A DNA stretch of 64,000 nucleotides from Blepharisma japonicum. Its lineage: Eukaryota > Ciliophora > Heterotrichea > Heterotrichida > Blepharismidae. The position numbers were made by a program, and so were the translations under genes. The stretch is from positions 496,001 through 560,000 of the forward strand of contig CATKHK010000006.1 of the NCBI GenBank assembly GCA_949751835.1, in the 5' to 3' direction. The notes below the pieces were generated by a model that saw nothing but the letters and a program-made list of their open reading frames with translations, made no database searches and was not told the origin of the DNA. Positions 1-8,914 of the stretch are shown in pieces; position 1 is the first letter of the stretch; every line of letters starts with the position of its first letter.

Positions 1-976
1 TGACCAAGAAAAAAATCTGTTTATTTTCCCAGAGCCTACAAAAAAAGAAAAAGCCCAATTCCCAATTTTAGGTAACAATTCCAATTTTCAAGAGGGCTTT
101 GGAAATTTGGTAAAAAAGGAAGAGAGTAAAGCTCAGCCGTTTAATCTCTTCAGTAATATTCCAAATGCTCAAGTAGATTTAAATGCAAATGCTGTTAAGA
201 AGCAAGAATCAAGTATTATTAAAAATGAAATTAAAGAAAAAGAACCTGAAAAGATTTCCAAAGAAGAGCCAAGTATTTTCAATAAAACATTACCTGCTAG
301 CTTGATTAATCAAAATCCATTTGTGCAATTAGCCAAAAAGGATAATGATAATCAGATAACTAATGCCAACACAAAAGATTCATCATCTTTATTTCAATCT
401 CAAAACCCTTTCACGCCTCAAAATGTTGAAAAGGATTCAAAATCTCCATTTTCAACTCCTTTTTCAACCCCATCAATATCCTCAACCCCAGAAACCTCCA
501 AATCCCAAGACACTGAAAAATCTCAGCAGGTTGTAAATCCCTTCTTAAACCTAAACTCAGTCAACTCCGTTAAGCTTCCATACGTTTTCGGAGCCAAACA
601 GCCAACTCCACCACCTATGAGTTTTTCCCCCGCATCTAATCCATTTGCTCCATTTCAATCACCCCAACCTGAAATAACCCAAGATATCGATATGAAAGAC
701 GGAACCCCTCAATCAAGTCCTAAACTTGCCCCTCAATCTCAGCCTATTTTTACTCAAAACAGCTTTTCGCTCTTCCAATGTGCAACTCCAACCCCCTTAA
801 GCGTGCCTTCAACTCCTTCTCAATTATTTTCTCCACAAAGTTCAGCCTTTATGCAAGGGAACACAAGTTTCTCATCACCACTCCCAATGTTTGCTCAAAG
901 CCAACCAACCACACCTTCTCCCAGTACTCCAGGATCCTTTACTCTAGGAGTGGTTCACAAGAAAGGAAAAAGATAA
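1..976 (+). CDS. FG-nucleoporin-like protein, C-terminal part
   Basis: The reading frame is open at the left edge of the window and ends at TAA 974-976, so only the last ~324 residues are seen. The protein is low in complexity and rich in Ser, Pro, Thr, Gln and Asn, with scattered NPF, LFQ, FGAK and PFxPF motifs, and it ends in a short basic tail (HKKGKR). This composition and the basic extreme C-terminus resemble nucleoporins of the Nup1/Nup153 group, whose tails bind importin-beta. True FG repeats are few, so a different disordered protein (for example an endocytic NPF adaptor) remains possible. No domain with a fold is visible here. Confidence 0.45.
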   Translation, partial: DQEKNLFIFPEPTKKEKAQFPILGNNSNFQEGFGNLVKKEESKAQPFNLFSNIPNAQVDLNANAVKKQESSIIKNEIKEKEPEKISKEEPSIFNKTLPASLINQNPFVQLAKKDNDNQITNANTKDSSSLFQSQNPFTPQNVEKDSKSPFSTPFSTPSISSTPETSKSQDTEKSQQVVNPFLNLNSVNSVKLPYVFGAKQPTPPPMSFSPASNPFAPFQSPQPEITQDIDMKDGTPQSSPKLAPQSQPIFTQNSFSLFQCATPTPLSVPSTPSQLFSPQSSAFMQGNTSFSSPLPMFAQSQPTTPSPSTPGSFTLGVVHKKGKR

Positions 977-1017
977 AATTGTTGTTATATAATATTTTAA
1001 GAATTCTTTATATAAAT

Positions 1018-2163
1018 ATGAGTATTCCACTATCAATAAGAACACTAACGTGAACACGAGACTCCCATGGTCTATTTGACTATGAAACCAAATCGGTTAT
1101 TGCTAAAAATTTCAAAACTGTGAGGACAGGACGAGTCGTTATAGCAGGCGACGACTGTGATTTTAACAGCGAGAGCTCTTTGCCGAGAGATAGTGTGCTG
1201 GCACAAGTCAATGAAGTTAATGGAGAATATATCATCAGAGCAGAAAAGCAAGAACGCATTTGGTTCGTGGTAAAAGATTATTCCAGCGATGATGGAAATA
1301 AAGGATATAGGCTGAATGAAGAAGATATTGTGAAGATCGGCCGGATCAGGCTAAAAGTGAAAGAAATAAATATAAAAGGCTATGAGCCTATACAAGAAAC
1401 CAAAGAAGAAGAAGAAAGATTGGTGAATGGCGCAGCTTGTAGGTTTTGCTTAGGAGACACAGAAAAAGATAGCAACCCTTTAATAACCCCATGCAAATGT
1501 GCAGGGAGTATGAAATATATCCACTATAAATGCTTACAGGTATGGCTTATGGAAAAAGTGAAAACTAAGCAAACTGGAAATTCAGTGTCCTACAGTTGAA
1601 GCCAACTGCAATGTGAAATTTGCAAAGAATCGTATCCCTCTTCAATTAGAATTGAAGGGAAAGCCTGACAATTAATCGACGTTAACAAGCCACCACTTCC
1701 TTACATAATTCTTCAAGACTTAAAGCCTGAAAGAACTGAACACAACCTCCATGTTTTGTCATCAGTCGACAACTCAGCAATAAAAATCGGGAGAGGTCAT
1801 GAAAACGAAATCAGAATTTCTGATATTTCAGTCAGTCGGTTGCATTCCACAATAAAAGTCACAAAAAGTGGTTTCTATTTAGAAGACAATAGCTCGAAAT
1901 TTGGTACATTGGTGCTGGCTAAAAAGCCAGTGCTGCTGAAAAGAAACTCTTCACTTGTAATTCAATGCAAGAGGACTGTTGTATATTTCAGCCTGAAAGA
2001 GCCGCGAAATTTCATGAGTATTTGCCTCGTTTGCTGTGGAAGCAACTCACAAGTTGCTCCGGAACCTGGACAGATTGATGAAAGAGCTAATGAGATGGAA
2101 GGAGAAGAGGAGGAAGAAGAAGAAAGTGAACAAGAAGAAGCACGTTCAGCACGTTCAGCGTAA
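1018..2163 (+). CDS. FHA / RING-CH / FHA protein (putative E3 ubiquitin ligase)
   Basis: 381 residues from ATG 1018 to TAA 2161-2163, with three TGA codons read as Trp. Residues ~35-125 look like a weak FHA fold; ~141-202 form a RING-CH (RINGv, C4HC3) finger with CRFC, CKCAG, HYKCLQVWL and CEICKESY elements, and one TGA gives a Trp just before the last cysteine pair; ~255-325 are a clear FHA domain (IGRGHENEIRISD, SRLHS, LEDNSSKFGT). The tail is acidic, then ends in an ARSARSA repeat. FHA domains bind phosphothreonine and RING-CH fingers are E3 ligases, so the likely role is phospho-dependent ubiquitination. There is no transmembrane segment, unlike animal MARCH proteins. Confidence 0.85.
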
Positions 2164-2321
2164 TTTATTAATTTGCAAGCTTATTTTTTAATGTAATTTT
2201 GCAGGTTTATAAGTTTTTTTAATTCCTTTAAGTATCAAAATCTAATGCTGAGGATGGGTAGTTGGAAGATATTTTATTATTAAATTATTTTAGGCTATAT
2301 ATCTCAAAATTGAAAGCAGGC

Positions 2322-2870
2322 TTAAGCCTTCTTTTGCACTAGTTTTTCTTGTAAACTTTCATATGGACTAATAATAAAGTTATCTTTTATAACAATTTTC
2401 CTGCCTTTAGGCTTTTTGGATAAAATTTCTTTTCCAGGAGTTTTCGCCCTTCGAGTTTTGAAAATGTTTACCCTCGAAGACTCAGCTCCTAATTTGCTTG
2501 TATCTTTTTCTGTATCTAACTTTCTAGTCGGTCCTTTCGCAGCTGAAGTCTGTTCCTTTTCCATTCCAATCGGTTTTCAATCCATTGCATCAGTTAATTT
2601 ACAGGTCGTGTTAAAAAGATCTTCCATGTCCAAACTTTGGGAAATATTCGAAAATTCATTTGGCTTTACAACAGATCTTATTTTAAAACTTTTTCGAGGC
2701 GGCTGAGGAGAGCTTTCTTGTGTTATTTCATATGCAGATTTATTTCTATGAGATTCTTGTATTTGGGGTGACTCTTCAAGATGCTCTAATGTGCTTGCCT
2801 GTGTTTCTGACGTTCTCTCGAAGGGTATTTTTACTTTCTCATGATGTGAAGGAGTGTAGTAATGTCGCAT
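2322..2870 (-). CDS. hypothetical basic, disordered protein
   Basis: 182 residues, with one in-frame TGA (2577-2579) read as Trp and a TAA stop. The first ATG is at 2870; an in-frame TTG lies upstream at 2903 but is not needed. The protein is rich in Ser, Lys and Glu and has a basic stretch near the C-terminus (KKPKGRKIVIK). No known domain is recognised. It lies tail to tail with the FHA/RING gene. It may be a ciliate-specific cytoskeletal or nuclear protein, but nothing in the sequence decides this. Confidence 0.6.
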
Positions 2871-3525
2871 TGTTAAACTTGATTTTATAAAGGATCTAAG
2901 CAATTAAAGCAAAATAAAGTAGGCAAAGATGAAGAAAATGTATTTAATTTAGGAAAATATTAGCATATAATAGATTTCCTCCATTTTTCGTCTGTAAAAC
3001 GATGGAAGTTTATATGAAGTTTTAAAGGGATCTTTCAAGCATTTTAATATAAATTCATGAATATTTTTTTATTTTTTAGTTTAAAATTTCATATATCATC
3101 TTAAATGCATATAGCTTCAAATTTAATAGTTAATGCTCTGCAAAAAATTATCAATTATTTTGGTATAGCATTAGTCTGGCTACTAAATAAATGGACCACT
3201 TTGAATTTAGCTTTTTTTATAATGATAATTGCCTCATAAATGTTTATTTCAACTTTAATGCGCTTAGTTGTTTTAGATTAGAACCTTTAATAGTATAATT
3301 AATGTTTAATCTAAATGTAGGATTTTTGTTTAGGAATGCCTGATAATAAAAGTAGAGCTTCCTTATATGAAACGCTTTTCTAATTTATTACTACTTAAAC
3401 ATAAGTTTCAAATGTTTGATTATTTAACGAATATTCGTTCCAGTGTTAATGCCAGTTATTTTTGGATTAATTTTAAGAATCAAACAGCTACATTAAAAAA
3501 CATTTAATACTTAAAAGCACTTAGC
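2871..3525. other. AT-rich intergenic region between divergent genes
   Basis: About 650 bases with stops in all frames and no RNA-like structure recognised. It must hold the promoters of the two divergent genes. The only element that stands out is a 14-base perfect palindrome at 3426-3439. Confidence 0.6.
3426..3439. repeat. 14-bp perfect palindrome upstream of the Notch-repeat RING gene
   Basis: AACGAATATTCGTT equals its own reverse complement and lies 86 bases before the ATG at 3526. It could be a site for a dimeric transcription factor, but palindromes of this size occur by chance in AT-rich DNA. Confidence 0.3.
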
Positions 3526-4122
3526 ATGGCAAGAAAGGTGCTTTTCCTTTTTATTTGCAATTTATTTCTAGCAAGTTCTTGTTTATGCCCAACTGGATGA
3601 TTAGGAAATGGGCATTGTGATACGCAATGCGATAATGCTGGTTGCAACTATGATCAAGGCGACTGTGATAAGGGAGGTTCAGGCAGCACAGATTCAAAGA
3701 GCATAATCGCTACTATTGTAGGAGTTGTGGTTGGGATTTTTGTTGTTTTTTGGGTGTAATAAAAATTTAGAGTAATAGGCTGCACTATTTGATGTAAATA
3801 CCGTCAAAAGAAGAAAAACCAAATTGAGAGCTATCAAAATGACGCGGAAGCGAGCTCAGTGAGAGCCTCAGATATAGAATCGACTAAGTTACTGACAAAA
3901 GATATTATTCAAAGAATATCTCCTATAGAAAATTACTATATTGGAATCCCGATCGATGGAGAGCCCGTGTGCAATCTTTGCATGACTGACTTCAAAATTG
4001 GTGACTGGATCAGACGAACTCACTGCATGCATTCATTTCATGCAAAATGTCTTGATGAATGACTGTTGTATAAAAATTTGATTCCAAAATGCCCTACTTG
4101 TGATAAACCGTTTTTAGGGTAA
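3526..4122 (+). CDS. type I membrane protein with Notch (LNR) repeat outside and RING-H2 finger inside
   Basis: 193 residues after removal of a 15-nt intron (3756-3770, gtaataaaaatttag). Residues 1-18 are a signal peptide; ~21-51 match a Lin-12/Notch repeat (CPTGWLGNGHCDTQCDNAGC, then NYDQGDC) with its six cysteines and calcium-type Asp/Asn; ~62-88 are one transmembrane helix; ~142-190 are a RING-H2 finger (CNLC, THCMHSFHAKC, CPTC). Two conserved Trp are TGA codons (the LNR Trp and the RING Trp in CLDEWLLY). The plan resembles membrane-bound RING E3 ligases such as the PA-TM-RING group but with an LNR in place of the PA domain. The frame is broken without the intron, which supports both. Confidence 0.85.
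3756..3770 (+). other. 15-nt intron
   Basis: gtaataaaaatttag; it carries in-frame TAA in the transmembrane segment, and removal joins the helix to the RING half. Confidence 0.9.
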
Positions 4123-4161
4123 TATATGAAGATTATGTGTTAAAAGATTATATTAAATTTA

Positions 4162-6247
4162 TTACAAGTTTGTATTCGCGCGGCCTGCTTTTTTTCTAAA
4201 AAACATTTGAGATAGAGCTAAATTTTCATCTGCTTTTATAGCTGAATCTAGTGAAGAGTCTCTCATTTCTGCTTTCGTATCCTCAAATGATTTCTCGAAT
4301 CTACTTCTGCGGTTTGGATTCTTAGTTGGAGGACGGTTTTGGAAATTCATTACTGTTTCATAAGCTTTGTCAGTGTAATAATTTACTACTTGACTTGGTG
4401 TAGACGATTCTAAATGTTGATTACGTGCCCTCACCACAGTTCGGGTAGATTTAAACCCTCATTCATGCTTTTCTTTTTCCTTTGGAGGTTGAGCGACTAC
4501 TACTGTCTGTATTTGTTTATGCCCTTTTTCAAGCTGCATAATTTTCTTTGCTAATTCTTCATTTATTTTTCGTAAATTCATTATTTCGTCTTCATCAGAA
4601 GTTTTTTCTTCTTTTAAAGCATTTTCAAAGCTTTCAGCTTTTTCTCTCAAATTTTGATTTCTCTCATGTAACTATTTAAATCAAACCTGTAAAATTTCAG
4701 ATTCTTGATCTTTCTTTTTATTTTTCATTTCTATTAAATCTTCTTTAAGCTTTCTATTTGAATTCATAATAAGCTTGAATAGTTTTACACTATCATCTAA
4801 TTTTTCAGCTAAAACTTCAGTGCTGTACCCGAATCCTGAATTGTCTGATTCATAGTTTCTTGCGGGAGCTGTGGGTGGCGGCCTTGATGAAGTTGGTTCT
4901 CTTCTAGATTGTGCTGACTCTATATTGTTCCGAAGTGCTTGAATTCTTTGAATATGAGAAGATTTAAAGGGCATACTTTCAATTTCTCTCAATTTTACTG
5001 CTTGCTCTTTTTTCTCTAAAATTGAGACTTCAGAAAGCAAATCGATTTGTTGGTAAACTTCAGATAATTCTTGCTTTAAATTTTTAATTTCATCCTAAAT
5101 AGGGGGTCACTCGAAGCTTCTTTGTCATTTTGCTTTTAGGGTCAATGTTCTTGACAGGGATATTAGAAATGCTTAATGCTTTGCTTGCATAGGAAAGAGT
5201 GCTTAGATTTTCATCAAGATAAGCATCTGATGGAGCTAAGCATGCAATCATTAACGTAAAACCATTACCACCTATGCTTTGTTTTAATATACTTGTTAAT
5301 TTCGAATCTCTATAAGGAACGTGCACTGATTCTCCTTCTCTTTGTGAAGAAAGAGCCGTAATCACTTGCCGGAGAGTAAATAACGACTTATTAATTTCAA
5401 TGCTTTCTTTTAAAATAATCCCTTCATTTCCTGTAATAGATGGTCTCTCACTTCCTGCTAAATCTACCAATTGAAGCTTGCTTGATAAAATTCCTCCAGA
5501 CTCAATATCTAATGCTTCAATCGTCAAAGTAAATAATGTATGAGACCTTGATGATATAGAATTCAAGTTATGTGAAGCCATAATTTTGTTTTTGAGCCCA
5601 GAATGATAGTGCATCATAACTTCTTCAGGACTATAGCAAGCATGCATAAAAAGATTGTCAATATAAAATTCTTCCAATTTATTTCACCTTAGCTTCAGTC
5701 CTGGATTACCTGGCTTAAGCTGAGCAGGGTTCAATAAATCATAAATCCTTTCTTTATAGACCTGTATATAAGTGCAATATACAGTGTACTCAGTGTTTGA
5801 AGAATTATTTTTGATTTCTTCAAATAAGCGCTTGATCACTCTTGGAACTACTCCAATATTTTCATGGTTCTGATTATTGTTTACTTTAATTATTGGTTTT
5901 AGGTTCTTGTCATATTCGTAGCCTTCCATTGTATAGGTTTTTCCTGAACCAGTTTGTCCATAAGCAAATATTGTTACATTAAAGCCAGAAAGCAGTTTGG
6001 AGATTAAGACACTTAAATTGCAATTCTCAAAAAAATCCTGCTGGGAAGTTGTTTGGTCTAAAACTTGATCGAATTTAAAATTTTTTGTTTGGGTGCTTTC
6101 AGGTATTGATATTCTGAATTAAGGTTACATGATGCTTTGTTCAAACTGGTCACATGAAATTCTGGAGACTTGATGGCCTTGAGAGATCTCTTCTTGAAGA
6201 AGTGGCCTTATCCTTACGGCTACTCCAATGTGATTTCTACTTTCCAT
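4162..6247 (-). CDS. kinesin motor protein, N-terminal motor
   Basis: 679 residues built from four exons; the introns are 6114-6128 (15 nt), 5095-5110 (16 nt) and 4672-4686 (15 nt). The motor domain (~1-370) has VRIRPL, the P-loop AYGQTGSGKTYTMEG, switch I SSRSHTLF, switch II LVDLAGSER and the end motif VPYRDSKLTSILKQSIGG. A coiled-coil neck and stalk follow (~390-600) and the tail is basic and Ser-rich. Motor and stalk are joined exactly by the 16-nt intron. The line INKSLFTLRQVITALSS after switch II does not fit one animal family clearly, so the subfamily is left open. It moves along microtubules with ATP. Confidence 0.92.
4672..4686 (-). other. 15-nt intron in kinesin
   Basis: On the minus strand gtttgatttaaatag; holds in-frame TGA and TAG; removal keeps the coiled coil in frame. 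Confidence 0.88.
5095..5110 (-). other. 16-nt intron in kinesin
   Basis: On the minus strand gtgaccccctatttag. Without it the frame stops soon after the motor; with it KKLRDEIKNLKQEL runs into the coiled coil. It is unusually C-rich for this genome. Confidence 0.88.
6114..6128 (-). other. 15-nt intron in kinesin
   Basis: On the minus strand gtaaccttaattcag; joins the N-terminal strand VRIRPL to the rest of the motor. Confidence 0.9.
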
Positions 6248-6552
6248 AAATTAAATAGAGGTTTAAAACGAAACTTTATTGTTAATTAAATCAACTTAAA
6301 ACTGTTGAATTACTATTTTAAATATTGTTGTGAACAATCATGCTGCTTTCAATAATGCTTAGTTTAAGCCCTTTTATCTTATTTATTCTTTCAATTTAAA
6401 ATTTTCTCATTTATTAACAGAGTTATTTAGTTACCTCAAATACAATTATTCCTTTGATATGATACAAAAAAAGCCTAATGCAATTAATATTAGACATTGA
6501 ACTTATGTATCTTGCTTAATCTTCAAACAAATTACTTCCATTATATTTTCAT
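6248..6552. other. divergent promoter region
   Basis: About 305 AT-rich bases between the kinesin start and the TPR gene start. No ORF, RNA or repeat was recognised. Confidence 0.5.
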
Positions 6553-7827
6553 ATGAGTGAACAAGCAGAAAATTCACGGTTAGAAGACTTGTCTCAACAG
6601 CAAGCATCTTCAACTGAAATCACTTTAAATGAAGAAGAAGTTCCTCAGATCCTTAATTCTTTGCAAGGAGAAGCGATCTCAAAAATACTTGAAGAAGACT
6701 ATATTGGTGCAATTTCTATACTAAAAAGATGTGAAGAAATTTTAGAATCCGTAATAACCCATGGAGGAAAAACTGATCCTGATCAAGTTCTTGCAACATT
6801 GCATAACTTGGCTCTTTGCTTTCAAAGAGTAGGAGATTTAGAAAAATGTGCAGCTTATCTCGATGGCTGCCTATTTAATTTAAATTCTTTTCAAGTCATG
6901 ACAAGTGAGAAATCCCAAATTTTGAATGAAATTAGAAGAAATACTTATAAATCGAAAATTCATATACAGTCTTGTGCTGTTTTATCACAGATGAAGAAAC
7001 ATAAAGCTGCATTAACTCATGCACAAAATTCATTTAAGGCTGTAGCGAATTGTGTGAAAATGGCAATAACTGCTTCCGGCTTGCTGCTTAAATCGTTAAA
7101 AAATAAGTCTCCAGACCTTGGCAAACAAATACACAAAATAATAAACTCAGCTGTTCCGACTATAAAAGTGCTTGATAATTTCATAAAGACCGGAAAACTA
7201 AGCCACCCACCTAAAATTCGATCAGTCTTAGGTGTAAAATCACACCCAGACTGGCTTGATTCTTTTACTATTGCAGATGTCATGCTTATGCAGCCTATAA
7301 GCTCAGAAGAATTTAAGAAATCAATTGGAATGCAAGCTGAGTTTACAAAAGATTTTATTCTCTATAAAGTTTGTTTGCTTGCTATAAGCAATTTTTGTGT
7401 TGCTACAGAAATACAATTTATCTATTCAAATCAAATTTTCAGAGAAAAAAATGATAAAGAAGCAGAGCTCTACCATGAAAAATCAATTGAGCTGCTCCGA
7501 ACTTTTTTTCCTCCTGAAAGCCCTCTTCTAAAGCACATCCAAGAAAGCTACATTAAACGATTTATGGACTCTCCAATTGAAGAACAAACTATTCCTCTGA
7601 TTTCTGCAAAAACCAAACCAAATAAAAAAGCTCGAACTATTTCTAAAACTCCTACCCCAAGAATTGACAAACTAAAAAATGAAATAAGGCCAGGGACAAT
7701 TGGCGGCTTTAAATCATCTCATATGAGAACTGCAACTCCTACCCAGGAATTCAGAGTTAGCTCTGACAAAAGACGACACCGAAGTGAAGACTCGACACGT
7801 CTTCTTGCATTCCATCATTTAGAGTAA
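6553..7827 (+). CDS. TPR-like helical-repeat protein
   Basis: 424 residues, ATG 6553 to TAA, no intron and no in-frame TGA. Residues ~30-180 carry paired helices of TPR type (LEEDYIGAISILKRCEEIL, LATLHNLALCFQRVGDLEKC, MKKHKAALTHAQNSF), and a further helical pair with an EAELYHEKSIELLR motif lies near 310. The C-terminal ~70 residues are basic and Ser/Thr/Pro-rich (ARTISKTPTPR, DKRRHRSED), typical of ciliate cytoskeletal proteins. It is probably a scaffold; the partner is unknown. Confidence 0.8.
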   Translation: MSEQAENSRLEDLSQQQASSTEITLNEEEVPQILNSLQGEAISKILEEDYIGAISILKRCEEILESVITHGGKTDPDQVLATLHNLALCFQRVGDLEKCAAYLDGCLFNLNSFQVMTSEKSQILNEIRRNTYKSKIHIQSCAVLSQMKKHKAALTHAQNSFKAVANCVKMAITASGLLLKSLKNKSPDLGKQIHKIINSAVPTIKVLDNFIKTGKLSHPPKIRSVLGVKSHPDWLDSFTIADVMLMQPISSEEFKKSIGMQAEFTKDFILYKVCLLAISNFCVATEIQFIYSNQIFREKNDKEAELYHEKSIELLRTFFPPESPLLKHIQESYIKRFMDSPIEEQTIPLISAKTKPNKKARTISKTPTPRIDKLKNEIRPGTIGGFKSSHMRTATPTQEFRVSSDKRRHRSEDSTRLLAFHHLE

Positions 7828-7859
7828 ATTTAATGTATATGACTAATTTGTAGTAAGAT

Positions 7860-8297
7860 TTACTTAAGATCAACTGCAGTCGAACCTTTAGAAGCACCGA
7901 TACCTGGTCTTCCGTGCTTAACTGGCTTGTATGTAAGCGAAAATTCTGCTAGGTAATGTCCAATCATGTCTGGCTTGATTTCAACTGGAACAAAGGATTT
8001 ACCATTATAAATTCCAACAACTGAGCCTACTAATTCTGGCAAAATGATTGCGTCTCTTAAGTGTGTCTTGACTGGTTTTGGCTTCTCTCCGACTTGGGTA
8101 TCTTTCTTGGCAGCCACACATTTTTTGTAAAAGCGGATATATTTGTGAGGAACTTCTCTGTTTAAAAGTCTTCTTCTTTGTCTGCATCCAAGGAGCTTGA
8201 GAAAGTCTTCTTTTTCCATCTTCACCAAGTCATCGAGGTCAACTCCACGGTAGGTATACTTACGGAATGCTCTTTTCTTTGGTTGAGATTCTGCCAT
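7860..8297 (-). CDS. RPS15: 40S ribosomal protein S15 (uS19)
   Basis: 145 residues, the usual length for the eukaryotic protein. Signature runs include [18 protein letters not shown], the [19 protein letters not shown] core, [20 protein letters not shown] and the conserved tail. It sits in the head of the small ribosomal subunit and contacts the decoding site. No intron. It is tail to tail with the TPR gene with ~30 bases between. Confidence 0.97.
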   Translation of the reverse strand: MAESQPKKRAFRKYTYRGVDLDDLVKMEKEDFLKLLGCRQRRRLLNREVPHKYIRFYKKCVAAKKDTQVGEKPKPVKTHLRDAIILPELVGSVVGIYNGKSFVPVEIKPDMIGHYLAEFSLTYKPVKHGRPGIGASKGSTAVDLK

Positions 8298-8523
8298 TTA
8301 TAGTGCTATAGAGAGAACTTAGAGGTTAGCTGCCTTTGTGCGCCGAAATTTTACTTTGGGTTAATAATAGATAGCTAAATGCATAAGTTTGATAAAATAA
8401 TTAGAAGCCACTATAAATCTACTTTGCTTAATGCTATGCTCTATAATATTTCAAGGTATTTATCAATTGAGTTATGCTTTTATAATTGATAAATATTTAG
8501 CGTAGAAATTAAATAATAATTTT

Positions 8524-8838
8524 ATGTTAGGATTAAAAAATACACAAATTTCTTTCTCTGCTCCAATCAATGGAGTTTTGATTTCTTTATCAAACGAACC
8601 ATCACTGGGCTTATATTATATTCAGCAGCACATAAAAGCAACAACTCCACTTAATGCCGAAACTCAAGAAATAGTTGAAAATGCACACAATATGATGAAA
8701 AATGCTTTACCTGATCTTGAAAATACAATTGGCGAAGTAAAGCTAATATCTGAATTAATGGACAAGTGGAGGCCAGGAATGTTTGCAACTATGCAAAAAA
8801 TCCATGAAACTCTAGATAAACAACTTAAGACTGTTTAA
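8524..8838 (+). CDS. BORCS8-like subunit of the BORC complex
   Basis: 104 residues with no intron. The segment LSNEPSLGLYYIQQHIKAT matches the core of animal BORCS8 (ANEPSVALYRLQEHVRR), and the rest is helical, as in that family; length is also close (animal ~119). BORC recruits Arl8 to lysosomes and governs their movement along microtubules. The match rests on one short motif read by eye, so other small BLOC/BORC-type coiled-coil proteins are possible. Confidence 0.55.
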   Translation: MLGLKNTQISFSAPINGVLISLSNEPSLGLYYIQQHIKATTPLNAETQEIVENAHNMMKNALPDLENTIGEVKLISELMDKWRPGMFATMQKIHETLDKQLKTV

Positions 8839-8914
8839 ATTCGCTGATTAAACTTCTGCTCTTTATTTTTTTCCCAAGAATTAATGATATCAGCTTTATT
8901 ATTTATTTTTAAAT

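Noticed and set aside
2871-2903. Upstream TTG start for the 2322-2870 gene
   Set aside because: Similar TTG extensions appear before several genes (24780, 46459, 48427, 52551, 57815) where a good ATG follows and family alignment begins at the ATG.
4162-6247. Separate small genes along the kinesin locus
   Set aside because: The five open pieces join into one 680-codon frame by three short introns and TGA read as Trp.
7017-7283. Open frame antisense to the TPR gene
   Set aside because: Composition follows the opposite coding strand and no domain is seen.
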